Assembly (NCBI GenBank): GCA_009839745.1
Contig: VXPE01000041.1
Span: 27,677 to 91,676, forward strand
Length of the DNA stretch: 64,000 nt
Direction: 5' to 3'
Source of the DNA: Candidatus Poribacteria bacterium
GTDB taxonomy: Bacteria > Poribacteria > WGA-4E > WGA-3G
Below, piece by piece: positions 52,701 through 59,734 of this stretch. A model generated the notes under the pieces. That model saw only the letters and a program-made list of their open reading frames with translations, was not told the DNA's origin and did not search any database. A program made the translations under genes and the position numbers. Each line of letters opens with the position of its first letter. The stretch's first letter is position 1.

Positions 52701-53842
52701 GTTTCGCCCCTGAAGGTGAACTTCCGCCTAACGCTGAACAAGCGACGCCACCCACAGTGCAGCGGCAGCAGCAACCACCCCCACCACCGCCAGAGCCGCG
52801 AGGACGCCGCGGACGCGGTGCCCGCCGCATCGCCAGCGTATACTTCTTGGACGCAGCACACGCCTGGGCTGTCGGAAGTGGCGGCAGTATCTACCACACC
52901 GCAGACGGTGGAGATACATGGGAACGCCAACTCGGTGAACAGCAGCGCAATGACTTCCGAGAGGTCCTCTTTTACGATGACAAAAACGGTTGGATAGCCG
53001 GGGACAGCGGCGTGCTATTGGAAACCCAAGACGGTGGACAGACATGGGAGACACTCCGAAGTCGGACGCGCCAGCGCCTCATCGGTGTTCACTTTGCGAG
53101 TCTCGAACCTGAAAAATGGGGATGGGCAATGCAACGCGACGGAACCGTCCTCTATACGACAGATGGCGTGGCGTGGACGGCAGGGGATACGCCTGAGCAA
53201 CCGCCTTTCATGGAAGGCGACTCACCCGGGACGTTCTCACTGAACGATGTGGATTTCGGCAAGTTTTCTGAAGGGTGGGCTGTCGGGCGACTCGGATACA
53301 TCATCCATAACAAAGATGGTGGTCCCACGTGGACAACTCAGCGCACCACTGCAAACGACACACTCATGGATGTGGATATGAAATTCGCACCCCTGGGGTG
53401 GGCTGTCGGGAAAAGCGGGGTGACCCAACGTACCATCAACGGTGGTGAGTATTGGCGGCTGCACGAAACGAAGATTAATTACGATCTCAATGCGGTTTCA
53501 TTTGTTGCGAAGCGGACAGGCTGGGCGGCTGGTGAAGCGGGGATCGTCCTCAAGACGACGGATGGTGGTTTTAATTGGAGTCCCAAATCAACGGGTGTCA
53601 ACAAAACACTTCACGGTATCATCGCGCTCTCTGAGAAGGAGGTCTACGCGGTCGGCGAAGAAGGGATCATCATCCGTTCAACCGATGGCGGTGAAACGTG
53701 GGAGCAGGAGCACACCGATATCGACAACAACCTCTATGTCATCACCCGTTCCAAAGATGGTAAATCGTTATGGGTTGTTGGGCAGTGGGGCGTTGTCCTC
53801 CGTCGCAAATTAGAGACCCCCGTGCGGATGTCAATGCGATAA
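49703..53842 (+). CDS. Giant YCF48-like (BNR/Asp-box) propeller lipoprotein
   Basis: 1379 residues. The lipobox-like FVFNGC near residue 37 suggests a lipoprotein. The rest is about 25 YCF48-type beta-propeller blades, each with a W-A-V-G turn and an Asp box such as HTMDGGKTW, TDDGGKHWTL and HTTDAGATWEM. They form two or three propellers. Between the second and last propeller lies an acidic and proline-rich linker (about residues 935-1035, with EETEEVEEEG and QQQPPPPPPEPRGRR). YCF48 is a photosystem II assembly factor in plants, but this fold is general and here is probably an envelope scaffold. GGAGGG lies 4 bases before ATG 49703. Confidence 0.85.
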   Translation: MSLARNLTRFGVLYALKLAVNSFVMPLLLGILFVFNGCVKMEATRKADWETHFTDLHFVNHKQGWVVGEKGLIIHTMDGGKTWKQQEVDTTGVGYRIPDASLDFKAVYFTNANNGWAVGDEGLVAVTDDGGKHWTLQRSGTSAMLLDVYFANSKEGWIVGEDSDVLYTKNGGKAWKRFEYVSEFMLNGVWFVSDSTGWVVGTHDRILHTKTGGESWREQSNRFAGERDRMINDNKQVFFVSDNEGWIVGSDGSIFHTANAGVNWQRQDSRIPLINGHVRDTINSIHFTDENYGIAVADVGFITRTEDGGDNWQLMDSGTENNLTGIQFTTPTEAWAIGWYGTILHTTDAGATWEMTSGTTANDLQNVQFTNANRAIAVGRRGTMAMSEDGGQTWNEIETDIWDGIWNIYFATDKHGWAVGERGLIVHTSDGGTNWERQRGPSAFTLRSVHFISPQVGWAVGDLGSIIHTIDGGTTWLSQTATGDFLSLMLKGVFFLDEKKGWAIGWPGVCLTTEDGGLTWNQQATGTFNELYAVYFADENTGWIVGQFGEILHTTNGGERWNFQRSGTQANLNKLYFAGTQHGLIVGDDGVMLTTVNGGKKWEVQESGTDNDLYGLALSPDGVVAVGKGGIAMRYSIEEAELPAKLPPVAEEPEIITAEEEIPVEPVAYHWDIIRQATWRTNFADTYFVDAQNGWAVGSGGAIAHTTDGGKTWLPQHSGVSENLRQVEFSDEKHGRILGTGILLQTENGGETWRPILQATKQNLPRVSTMHFLNANEGWLGGTIGQFVHTADGGKTWKIQKTGTTLANITDIHFINSQVGWAVTPQRRDGGFILHTVDGGDYWKIQAKTNQAGVAVHFADENRGWVVLGNGNSLLTEDGGETWRLQTTTRSTRGNLRGITFHSHTNAWGLGGGGVYITEDQGITWKLVSVDTGDDADDNMFAMEESNEEFNPFLLGESEPEMEETEEVEEEGAEGPTLQYDETPEEIQNRLRAQRQRPGRFAPEGELPPNAEQATPPTVQRQQQPPPPPPEPRGRRGRGARRIASVYFLDAAHAWAVGSGGSIYHTADGGDTWERQLGEQQRNDFREVLFYDDKNGWIAGDSGVLLETQDGGQTWETLRSRTRQRLIGVHFASLEPEKWGWAMQRDGTVLYTTDGVAWTAGDTPEQPPFMEGDSPGTFSLNDVDFGKFSEGWAVGRLGYIIHNKDGGPTWTTQRTTANDTLMDVDMKFAPLGWAVGKSGVTQRTINGGEYWRLHETKINYDLNAVSFVAKRTGWAAGEAGIVLKTTDGGFNWSPKSTGVNKTLHGIIALSEKEVYAVGEEGIIIRSTDGGETWEQEHTDIDNNLYVITRSKDGKSLWVVGQWGVVLRRKLETPVRMSMR

Positions 53843-53881
53843 CATGGAGGCGTTCATGTCGTCTATTGCAACAAGAACGTA

Positions 53882-53898
53882 AAGGAAAATTAAAAAGA
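53882..53898 (+). repeat. Leader repeat tail before the VWA gene
   Basis: AAGGAAAATTAAAAAGA abuts the ATG at 53899. The hairpin half of the unit is missing here. Confidence 0.6.
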
Positions 53899-54873
53899 AT
53901 GAAATCGAAATCCAGTAAAGCATTACTTATTTCTGTCCTATTGCACCTCGGTGCTGGGGTGCTCGGATTCTTTTTCTGGTTCAGCACCCAGCCGCAGCGA
54001 AATGCGGATGCCATCAACGCCCTGTTCGTCATTGAGGAAAAGCCGAAAGTCAGACGCGTGACACCTCCGAAACGCACGCAAGTCAGGCATAGAAGAACGC
54101 GGGATGTCAGCCAACCCCGCCTGAAAATCCTCACGAGCAATCAACCCGCCAGCACTCGGGGCGTTGTCTCCGCAGCCGAACCCGCACCTTTCCAACCCTT
54201 CGACTCGCAGGATGTCGGTGAGCCGATCGGTCCCACTGCAACCAATGTCGAATTTGACAATACGCCACGTGTTCAAAGGGTTATCGAACGTCCCTTCAAA
54301 AAAGAGAAGAAAGCCAAAGCACGTTTTAAGAGTCGGTTGGTGCGGTTCATTGAGGCACAGGAAGGACCGCAGCGTATTGTCTACTGTGTTGATCTATCTA
54401 CGAGTATGCAAAACCTTCCGCCGCGGAAACTCAAGCGGATTATAGATCTCATGCGGAATTCGCTAACATTCCTTGAACCCCACGACAGTTTCAACATCAT
54501 GGCGTTTAGCACGGAACTCATTGTCTACCGAGACGGATTTGTTCCGGTAACAGAACAGACGGTTGCCACAGCGTCAAACTATCTCGCCGACATTCACGCC
54601 CAAATCCACACAAAAGGGACCGACCACGATATGCTATCGGCATTGACGGAGACCGCTAAAACCGCGCCAACCCTCGTTGTTCTCTTTAGCGACGGCATTC
54701 CGACCACGATTTCAGGACCGGATCTCACGCTTGTGGGTGAACATGCTGCAGGCAACGGTCGCATCTTCGCGATGGGCATCGGAATGGCACCGAATTTCCC
54801 GGGTGCTGTGATGTTGAAGCGACTCGCGAGCGTCAGTGAAGGCGATCTGTGGCTCGTTGATAGGGGTAGGTAA
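53899..54873 (+). CDS. VWA-domain membrane-anchored protein
   Basis: 324 residues. A signal anchor (ALLISVLLHLGAGVLGFFFW) at about 8-27 is followed by a basic Pro-rich stretch (VRRVTPPKRTQVRHRRTRDV), then a VWA fold with the MIDAS motif VDLSTSMQ and LVVLFSDGIPTT. It could work with the propeller protein in the envelope. The frame is open further upstream inside the propeller gene, but the ATG directly after the repeat tail is chosen because it gives a proper membrane anchor. Confidence 0.82.
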   Translation: MKSKSSKALLISVLLHLGAGVLGFFFWFSTQPQRNADAINALFVIEEKPKVRRVTPPKRTQVRHRRTRDVSQPRLKILTSNQPASTRGVVSAAEPAPFQPFDSQDVGEPIGPTATNVEFDNTPRVQRVIERPFKKEKKAKARFKSRLVRFIEAQEGPQRIVYCVDLSTSMQNLPPRKLKRIIDLMRNSLTFLEPHDSFNIMAFSTELIVYRDGFVPVTEQTVATASNYLADIHAQIHTKGTDHDMLSALTETAKTAPTLVVLFSDGIPTTISGPDLTLVGEHAAGNGRIFAMGIGMAPNFPGAVMLKRLASVSEGDLWLVDRGR

Positions 54874-54890
54874 CCGAAGCTCGTAACGAA

Positions 54891-56726
54891 GTGGAGGGGA
54901 TCTTGAGCGAAAACCGTCAAATTACAAACCACGTCCTGCCTCCGCAAGATAAAATTAAAACACGTGCCGAAGAGATTGCCGAAGGGCTCTATCCACATCA
55001 AATAGAGGGGGTCGCTTTCCTGCTCGGTCGCCGCCGGGCACTGCTCGCCGACGATATGGGGCTCGGTAAAACCCGGCAGTCCATCATCGCCATGGTTGAA
55101 GCAGAAGCCGAGGGTCCCTATCTCGTGATATGTCCCGCCTCTGTCAAACGGAATTGGGTACGTGAAATAGAATATGTGCTCCCCATGGCTGACCCCGTCA
55201 TTGTGGGTCCCGGTCCTCTCCCGTCAACCGACTTCCGAGATTGGGTGATCATCAACTATGAGATCCTTGGCAAACACCTTAAAACGCTGCTCGCGTTTGA
55301 ATGGAAAGGTATTGTCTTTGACGAAGCGCATTACTTAAAAAACCACCAGAGCCAACGCAGTCGGAACGCCGCGAAACTCGTCAAAGCACTTCAACGTCAA
55401 CCGATCGTCCACGCGTTAACGGGAACCCCGATGACGAACCGGCCTCGGGACCTTTTCCCTATTTTACAATTGGTGGATCACCCGCTTGGCAAGAGTTTTC
55501 TCAGTTTCGCCAAACGGTACTGCGATGCCTATCAGGGCGACTTCGGGTTAGTCGCAGATGGCGCGAGCAATATTGAGGAATTGACCGTCCAACTCCACGG
55601 TGTGATGCTGCGGCGCACCAAAAATGAGGTGTTGGATCTGCCCCCCAAAGTCCGGACGTGGTTGGACGTTGAGCTCCATCCTTACGCAATCCAGCATTTC
55701 AACAACGCCGTCCGCGAGTTCTTAACGCAGTTTGACGCACCGGAATCCGTTGGGACGCTTGAAGATGCGTCGGAAAATTCGGAACGCCGACAAGCGGTTG
55801 GCAGGTTAACGACAGCCCGTCGAAAACTCGCGTTCGCTAAGTGCCGACACACCATCAAGTTTGTCGAAAACGCCTTGGAACAAGGGGAGAAGGTCATTCT
55901 TTTCACGGCGTTCCTTAATACGCTGGAACGGTTCCACAAACATTTCGGTGACCGATCGGTTTTCGTCTCTGGGGAAGTTCCCACCGAGGCGCGGCAGGAC
56001 CGAGTGGATCAGTTTCAGAACGATGAAAACGTCAAACTTTTCATCGCCAATATGCACGTCGCGGGGGTCGGCATCAATCTGACCGCGGGTCGGCAAGTCG
56101 TCTTCAATGATTTAGATTGGGTGCCAGCGAACCATTGGCAGGCGGAGGATCGTGCCTATCGCATTGGACAGACAGGGACCGTTAACGTCACCTATATGAT
56201 CGCGCGCGGCACAGTAGACGAATTCGTGCAGACTGTGTTGGAGACGAAAGCCGCGTTGATGGATGCCCTTGTTGAAGGCACGGTGTTGATCCCCGGTGAC
56301 GAGAATGCGCGTCAACCGGATGTGCTCAGCGAACTCAAGCGGATGATGAATGCGCTCTCTGTGCATGCTGCGGCGGTCAAAGAACCGCAGTTGCTCACTG
56401 TTCTCCAACAAGCGAGCGATGCCTACTTTGAAGAGAACGCCTTGCATCTCGAAGAAGCCACGCGTGCGCAGTTGCGTCCCTATTCCGAAGAAGCCATCCG
56501 CACTTTAGCCCAAGTGCTGACGGGTCCCGAGCGCACCGTCTACCGCGCCGAAAGTTCTTCGCAAAAGGACAAATTTTATACGCTGGAAGTTGTCGGTGCA
56601 GATGTAACGTGTGATTGTCCGGGCTTCACGCACCGTGGCAGTTGCCGACACGTCCGTCCGCTGAAAGCTGCCCTCGTTGCAGGAAAGCCGTTGCCGAAAG
56701 GATATACGGAAGTTCCCCCCGAATAA
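54891..56726 (+). CDS. SNF2 helicase with C-terminal SWIM zinc finger
   Basis: 611 residues. LYPHQIEGVAFLLGRRRALL then DDMGLGKTRQSI is the Q-motif and Walker A (55-61), VFDEAHYLKN the DEAH box, LTGTPMTN motif III, and GINLTAG and AYRIGQTG motifs V and VI. The C-terminus is a SWIM finger, CDCPGFTHRGSCRHVRPLKA. It remodels protein-DNA complexes with ATP. The first about 24 residues contain PPQDKIKT, which is the translation of a leader-repeat tail lying in frame after the start (GTG 54891, or TTG 54903). No start codon between the repeat and the helicase domain was seen. Confidence 0.88.
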   Translation: MEGILSENRQITNHVLPPQDKIKTRAEEIAEGLYPHQIEGVAFLLGRRRALLADDMGLGKTRQSIIAMVEAEAEGPYLVICPASVKRNWVREIEYVLPMADPVIVGPGPLPSTDFRDWVIINYEILGKHLKTLLAFEWKGIVFDEAHYLKNHQSQRSRNAAKLVKALQRQPIVHALTGTPMTNRPRDLFPILQLVDHPLGKSFLSFAKRYCDAYQGDFGLVADGASNIEELTVQLHGVMLRRTKNEVLDLPPKVRTWLDVELHPYAIQHFNNAVREFLTQFDAPESVGTLEDASENSERRQAVGRLTTARRKLAFAKCRHTIKFVENALEQGEKVILFTAFLNTLERFHKHFGDRSVFVSGEVPTEARQDRVDQFQNDENVKLFIANMHVAGVGINLTAGRQVVFNDLDWVPANHWQAEDRAYRIGQTGTVNVTYMIARGTVDEFVQTVLETKAALMDALVEGTVLIPGDENARQPDVLSELKRMMNALSVHAAAVKEPQLLTVLQQASDAYFEENALHLEEATRAQLRPYSEEAIRTLAQVLTGPERTVYRAESSSQKDKFYTLEVVGADVTCDCPGFTHRGSCRHVRPLKAALVAGKPLPKGYTEVPPE

Positions 56727-56728
56727 AT

Positions 56729-56757
56729 TTGACATCTGTCAGAAAGTAAGGTATATT
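56729..56757 (+). promoter_or_regulatory. LamG promoter with the same palindromic operator
   Basis: TTGACA (56729-56734), a 17-base spacer and TATATT (56752-56757). TTGACATCTGTCA is identical to the YceI promoter at 47891, and the next bases (GAAAG) are similar. Confidence 0.75.
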
Positions 56758-56818
56758 TTACTACGAAGGAGCGGCGTAAGGTTATGAGAACCGAAACCAA
56801 CATAAGGAGGCCGGATAA

Positions 56819-57604
56819 ATGAAATGGATAATGATTGTATCTTTCGTGCTTTGTTGTCTCTTACCAATAGCAACGCGGGCAGAATTGCCTCTTGACGATC
56901 TTGTCCTCTATATGTCTTTTGACGATGTTCAAGGCAACAAAGTTATGGACGGTTCAGAACACGGAAACCATGGCACAATTATGAAGGCATCCCTTGCGAA
57001 GGGCAAAGGGAAATATGGCAACGCGATGGAATTCAAAGGCGGGGATAACCATGTCTTAATCAAGAGTTCTGATTCGCTCTCAATTAAGGACGAGGTCACG
57101 ATTGCCGCTTGGGTCAATTGGAACGATGCCCCTGGCAATGGTTGGTTGTGTATCATGGCAAACGGGATGCAAGGCGGACCCTGGGAAAACTATGGACTCT
57201 TTGTCAACCGCGGGAGTCGCTACTTCTACTTTACACTCTCTGCGGGCGGTGAAGGTGCCCATAAGGTGATGAATTCTGGTGCCGGTACGACGGAACCTGA
57301 GAAGTGGACACACTGTGTGTGTACCTATGACGGCAAGGATGCCAAAATCTATATTGATGGCGACCTGATAAATCAAGCACCGCATGGACTCAAATTGATT
57401 GCTGGAGAGGAAGATTTGAGACTCGGCCATCGCGGTGGAAGCGGACACTGGTATAACGGTTTGCTCGATGAAATCGCAGTGTTTTCAGTCGCTTTAGATG
57501 AAAATCAGGTTAAAGAAGCAAGCGGCAACATCGATGACGCACTTGATGTTGAAGTGCGCGGAAAATTGGCGACTGTCTGGGGTAAAGTAAAGGCGGAGCG
57601 GTAG
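56819..57604 (+). CDS. Secreted LamG/concanavalin-A-like protein with C-terminal GKLxxxWG motif
   Basis: 261 residues. A signal peptide (about 1-21) precedes a LamG-type domain: LVLYMSFDDVQGNKVMDGSE, GGDNHVLIKSSDSLSIKDEV and GLLDEIAVFSVALDENQVKE. It probably binds carbohydrate. The last residues are RGKLATVWGKVKAER, similar to the end of the protein at 42677 although the domains differ, and may be a sorting or anchoring tail. GGAGG-type RBS lies before ATG 56819. Its promoter carries the TGACATCTGTCA operator. Confidence 0.82.
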   Translation: MKWIMIVSFVLCCLLPIATRAELPLDDLVLYMSFDDVQGNKVMDGSEHGNHGTIMKASLAKGKGKYGNAMEFKGGDNHVLIKSSDSLSIKDEVTIAAWVNWNDAPGNGWLCIMANGMQGGPWENYGLFVNRGSRYFYFTLSAGGEGAHKVMNSGAGTTEPEKWTHCVCTYDGKDAKIYIDGDLINQAPHGLKLIAGEEDLRLGHRGGSGHWYNGLLDEIAVFSVALDENQVKEASGNIDDALDVEVRGKLATVWGKVKAER

Positions 57605-57636
57605 TTTGATACCGCAGGCGGTATCGTGTTTCTTGT

Positions 57637-58548
57637 ATGGCTGGAGTAAAAACAATTTCTAATTCAAGAAAAGGGCGTGATGGGGCACAACAGAGATTTC
57701 CGATGGGGTTTCTGCTCCATTTCGTCCTTGTTTTTTTCTACTATGCCTGCTCTGAGCAAGAAGCATCCAAGCCCCCTGAAGGCATGGTGCTGATTCCCGC
57801 GGGCACCTTTCAGATGGGAAGCACGACAGGAGATGTCGATGAGGTGCCGGTGCACACGGTGGAACTCGATGCGTTTTACATGGATCAGCATGAAGTAACG
57901 AACGCCGAATATCAGGTGTTTGTTGCCGCAACAGGGTACGCTGCCCCGCGAGGGATCGGTTATACGTCTGTCTACGAACTTCTCAAACAGGGTTACGAAC
58001 CGTGGGACGACCCGGATTTCAATCACCCAAATCAACCCGTTACAACCGTGACGTGGTTCGATGCGACTGCCTACTGTGAATGGATGGACAAACGGTTACC
58101 GACGGAAGCGGAATGGGAGAAAGCGGCGCGCGGCGGCTTGGAAGGCGCACGCTACCCTTGGGGTGATGCCGAACCGAATCACACAAGTGCCAACTTTGCT
58201 GACAGCCAAACGGAATTTGAGTGGCGGCGTGCCGATGTAAATGACGGATTCCTTTTTACCGCCCCTGTTGGAACGTTTCCGCCCAACCGTTACGGTTTGT
58301 ATGATATGGCGGGGAATGTCTGGGAATGGTGCGCGGACTGGTACAGTCCGACCTATTACAGCGACGTGCAAGGGACGGAAAGTCCGCTCCGGAATCCGAA
58401 GGGACCTGACACCGGTGAACGCCGTGTCCTACGGGGCGGAACATGGTACCGCGCTGCGCATACCATCCGCACTGCCGAACGCATCAGCGATTATCCGAGG
58501 AATAGTCTCAACGTTGTCGGATTTCGATGTGCCATGGATGTCCCATAA
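57637..58548 (+). CDS. SUMF1-domain lipoprotein, catalytic cysteines absent
   Basis: 303 residues. A lipobox (FYYAC) follows the hydrophobic LLHFVLVFFYYAC. The SUMF1/FGE-type fold is clear: LIPAGTFQMGSTTGDVDEVP, YMDQHEVTNAEYQVFVAATG, KRLPTEAEWEKAARGG, YGLYDMAGNVWEWCADWYSP and RVLRGGTWYRAAHTIRTAER. True formylglycine-generating enzymes have two Cys in the block after RGGSW, and here it is WYRAAHTIRTAE, so sulfatase activation is unlikely. It is probably a binding or scaffold protein. The start ATG 57637 or ATG 57703 are possible. Confidence 0.85.
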   Translation: MAGVKTISNSRKGRDGAQQRFPMGFLLHFVLVFFYYACSEQEASKPPEGMVLIPAGTFQMGSTTGDVDEVPVHTVELDAFYMDQHEVTNAEYQVFVAATGYAAPRGIGYTSVYELLKQGYEPWDDPDFNHPNQPVTTVTWFDATAYCEWMDKRLPTEAEWEKAARGGLEGARYPWGDAEPNHTSANFADSQTEFEWRRADVNDGFLFTAPVGTFPPNRYGLYDMAGNVWEWCADWYSPTYYSDVQGTESPLRNPKGPDTGERRVLRGGTWYRAAHTIRTAERISDYPRNSLNVVGFRCAMDVP

Positions 58549-58591
58549 ATCACGGGGTTTTTGTTTTCAGATATATAAATTGCAACTTTAC

Positions 58592-58621
58592 TTGACTTTT
58601 TGGCATAGAAACGGGTATAAT
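58592..58621 (+). promoter_or_regulatory. Promoter of the small-RNA-like unit
   Basis: TTGACT (58592-58597), an 18-base spacer and TATAAT (58616-58621), just after the SUMF1 gene. Confidence 0.65.
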
Positions 58622-58627
58622 TAAAAT

Positions 58628-58742
58628 ACCTCTTGGACAGAGGTTAAACCTACCCCGTCCTGAGGACGACGCTAATCTCCTCCATTTAATCAAGCTAAAA
58701 GGATGACGGGAGGGTATAGGGAACTCTCCCGTTATCTTTTTT
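58628..58742 (+). ncRNA. Candidate small RNA with exposed anti-SD stretch
   Basis: Between the promoter and a terminator there is no open frame of note. Hairpins are AGGT-TAA-ACCT (58641-58651) and CGTCC-TGA-GGACG (58656-58668), followed by a loose part GCTAATCTCCTCCATTTAAT that contains CTCCTCC (58677-58683), complementary to Shine-Dalgarno sequences. The start at about 58628 is inferred from the -10 box. No riboswitch class I know was recognised. Confidence 0.5.
58706..58742 (+). terminator. Rho-independent terminator of the small-RNA unit
   Basis: ACGGGAG (58706-58712) pairs with CTCCCGT (58726-58732), then TATCTTTTTT. A U-tract follows only on the plus strand. Confidence 0.75.
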
Positions 58743-58759
58743 CGTTTCCCCTGAGGCGG

Positions 58760-59710
58760 TTACAGATCGCTCCCACCGGAACTCGGCATACATACGTCCA
58801 AAACTTTCAGAGCCTTCGCATCAACAATCGCAATCGCAAGGGTCCCGCGACTGTGATTCGAGAAGGACACTACCCACGCAAACCCCTGAAAGGCGGGATA
58901 CGCGTGAACCGCGCGCTGTCCCGCTAAAACGGTTTTGACCCGCGTATCCGATTCTGCGCACCGAATGACAAGGTTTGCTTCTTCCTGAGAAGGGACCCGC
59001 TGCGTTTCCAGTAAATCCAGGATCTGTTTGCCTGCGTCTACTTCCGGGGGTAATGCGTTCGGATGCTGCTGTGCAAGGTTTCGGAGATGGGTCGCGTATT
59101 GACGATAGGCATCTCGGTGTTTTTCGTAGTCCGTGAGTCCGTAAGCGATTGGAATTCGCTGATACTGTGCGGCGCACATCTCCGCGGCATCGGCTTCAAG
59201 CCGCAAGACTTCGGCGTAATCTCCCTTCTGTTCTGCCAGTTCTCGCTGTTTCCTGAAGAAGGTTGGATAGATACCAAACTCGTAAAACCGATGCGGATAG
59301 CGCGGTAACCACGTTGCGATGAATTTCACGATTTTTTCGCGCTCGGCATTCATCACGGCAGAGGCATCGGGGTTACAATCCGCTTCCATAAATTTCTGCC
59401 ACGCGGCTTCGGCGCGAGTCAGGTGATATTGGTGGAGTTCCTGAATCTCACGCGCCTCTTTTTCGGCGCGTGCTACCCACTTCTCGTAGCCGTGTAGCGT
59501 ATAGTAGGCGTGTGCGATCTCGTTCATCGGAACAGAGATGCGCTTGAGACATTCCGCGGCGGCTTCGTGCCAGAGGGCACGTCTACCAAAATCGCCGGAT
59601 TGCGTGTAGCGGTCAATAAAGACCGCAGCGGTCGCCGTGCCTTCCCGAATTGCGATAGCGGGCTGCGCGGTTAAAAGCAGAATCGGAAGAATCAATAAGC
59701 CACGCATCAA
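58760..59710 (-). CDS. Secreted hypothetical helical protein
   Basis: 316 residues. A signal peptide (MMRGLLILPILLLTAQPAIA) is followed by long helices (ALWHEAAAECLKRISVPMNE, EKWVARAEKEAREIQELHQY) without a motif I recognise. The end (AFQGFAWVVSFSNHSRGTLA) is beta-like. It might be an envelope scaffold. It follows aldose epimerase on the same strand with a 24-base gap, so it may be cotranscribed. Confidence 0.6.
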   Translation of the reverse strand: MMRGLLILPILLLTAQPAIAIREGTATAAVFIDRYTQSGDFGRRALWHEAAAECLKRISVPMNEIAHAYYTLHGYEKWVARAEKEAREIQELHQYHLTRAEAAWQKFMEADCNPDASAVMNAEREKIVKFIATWLPRYPHRFYEFGIYPTFFRKQRELAEQKGDYAEVLRLEADAAEMCAAQYQRIPIAYGLTDYEKHRDAYRQYATHLRNLAQQHPNALPPEVDAGKQILDLLETQRVPSQEEANLVIRCAESDTRVKTVLAGQRAVHAYPAFQGFAWVVSFSNHSRGTLAIAIVDAKALKVLDVCMPSSGGSDL

Positions 59711-59734
59711 AACGTGTCCCTCGTTTGTGACGGG

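Noticed and set aside
52252-52830. A 192-codon minus-strand frame rich in Pro/Arg/Ser
   Set aside because: It mirrors the acidic and proline linker of the propeller gene and has low complexity.
49703-53842. Regular repeats taken as a CRISPR or DNA satellite
   Set aside because: The periodicity is protein-level (Asp-box blades); DNA units are not conserved and there are no spacers.
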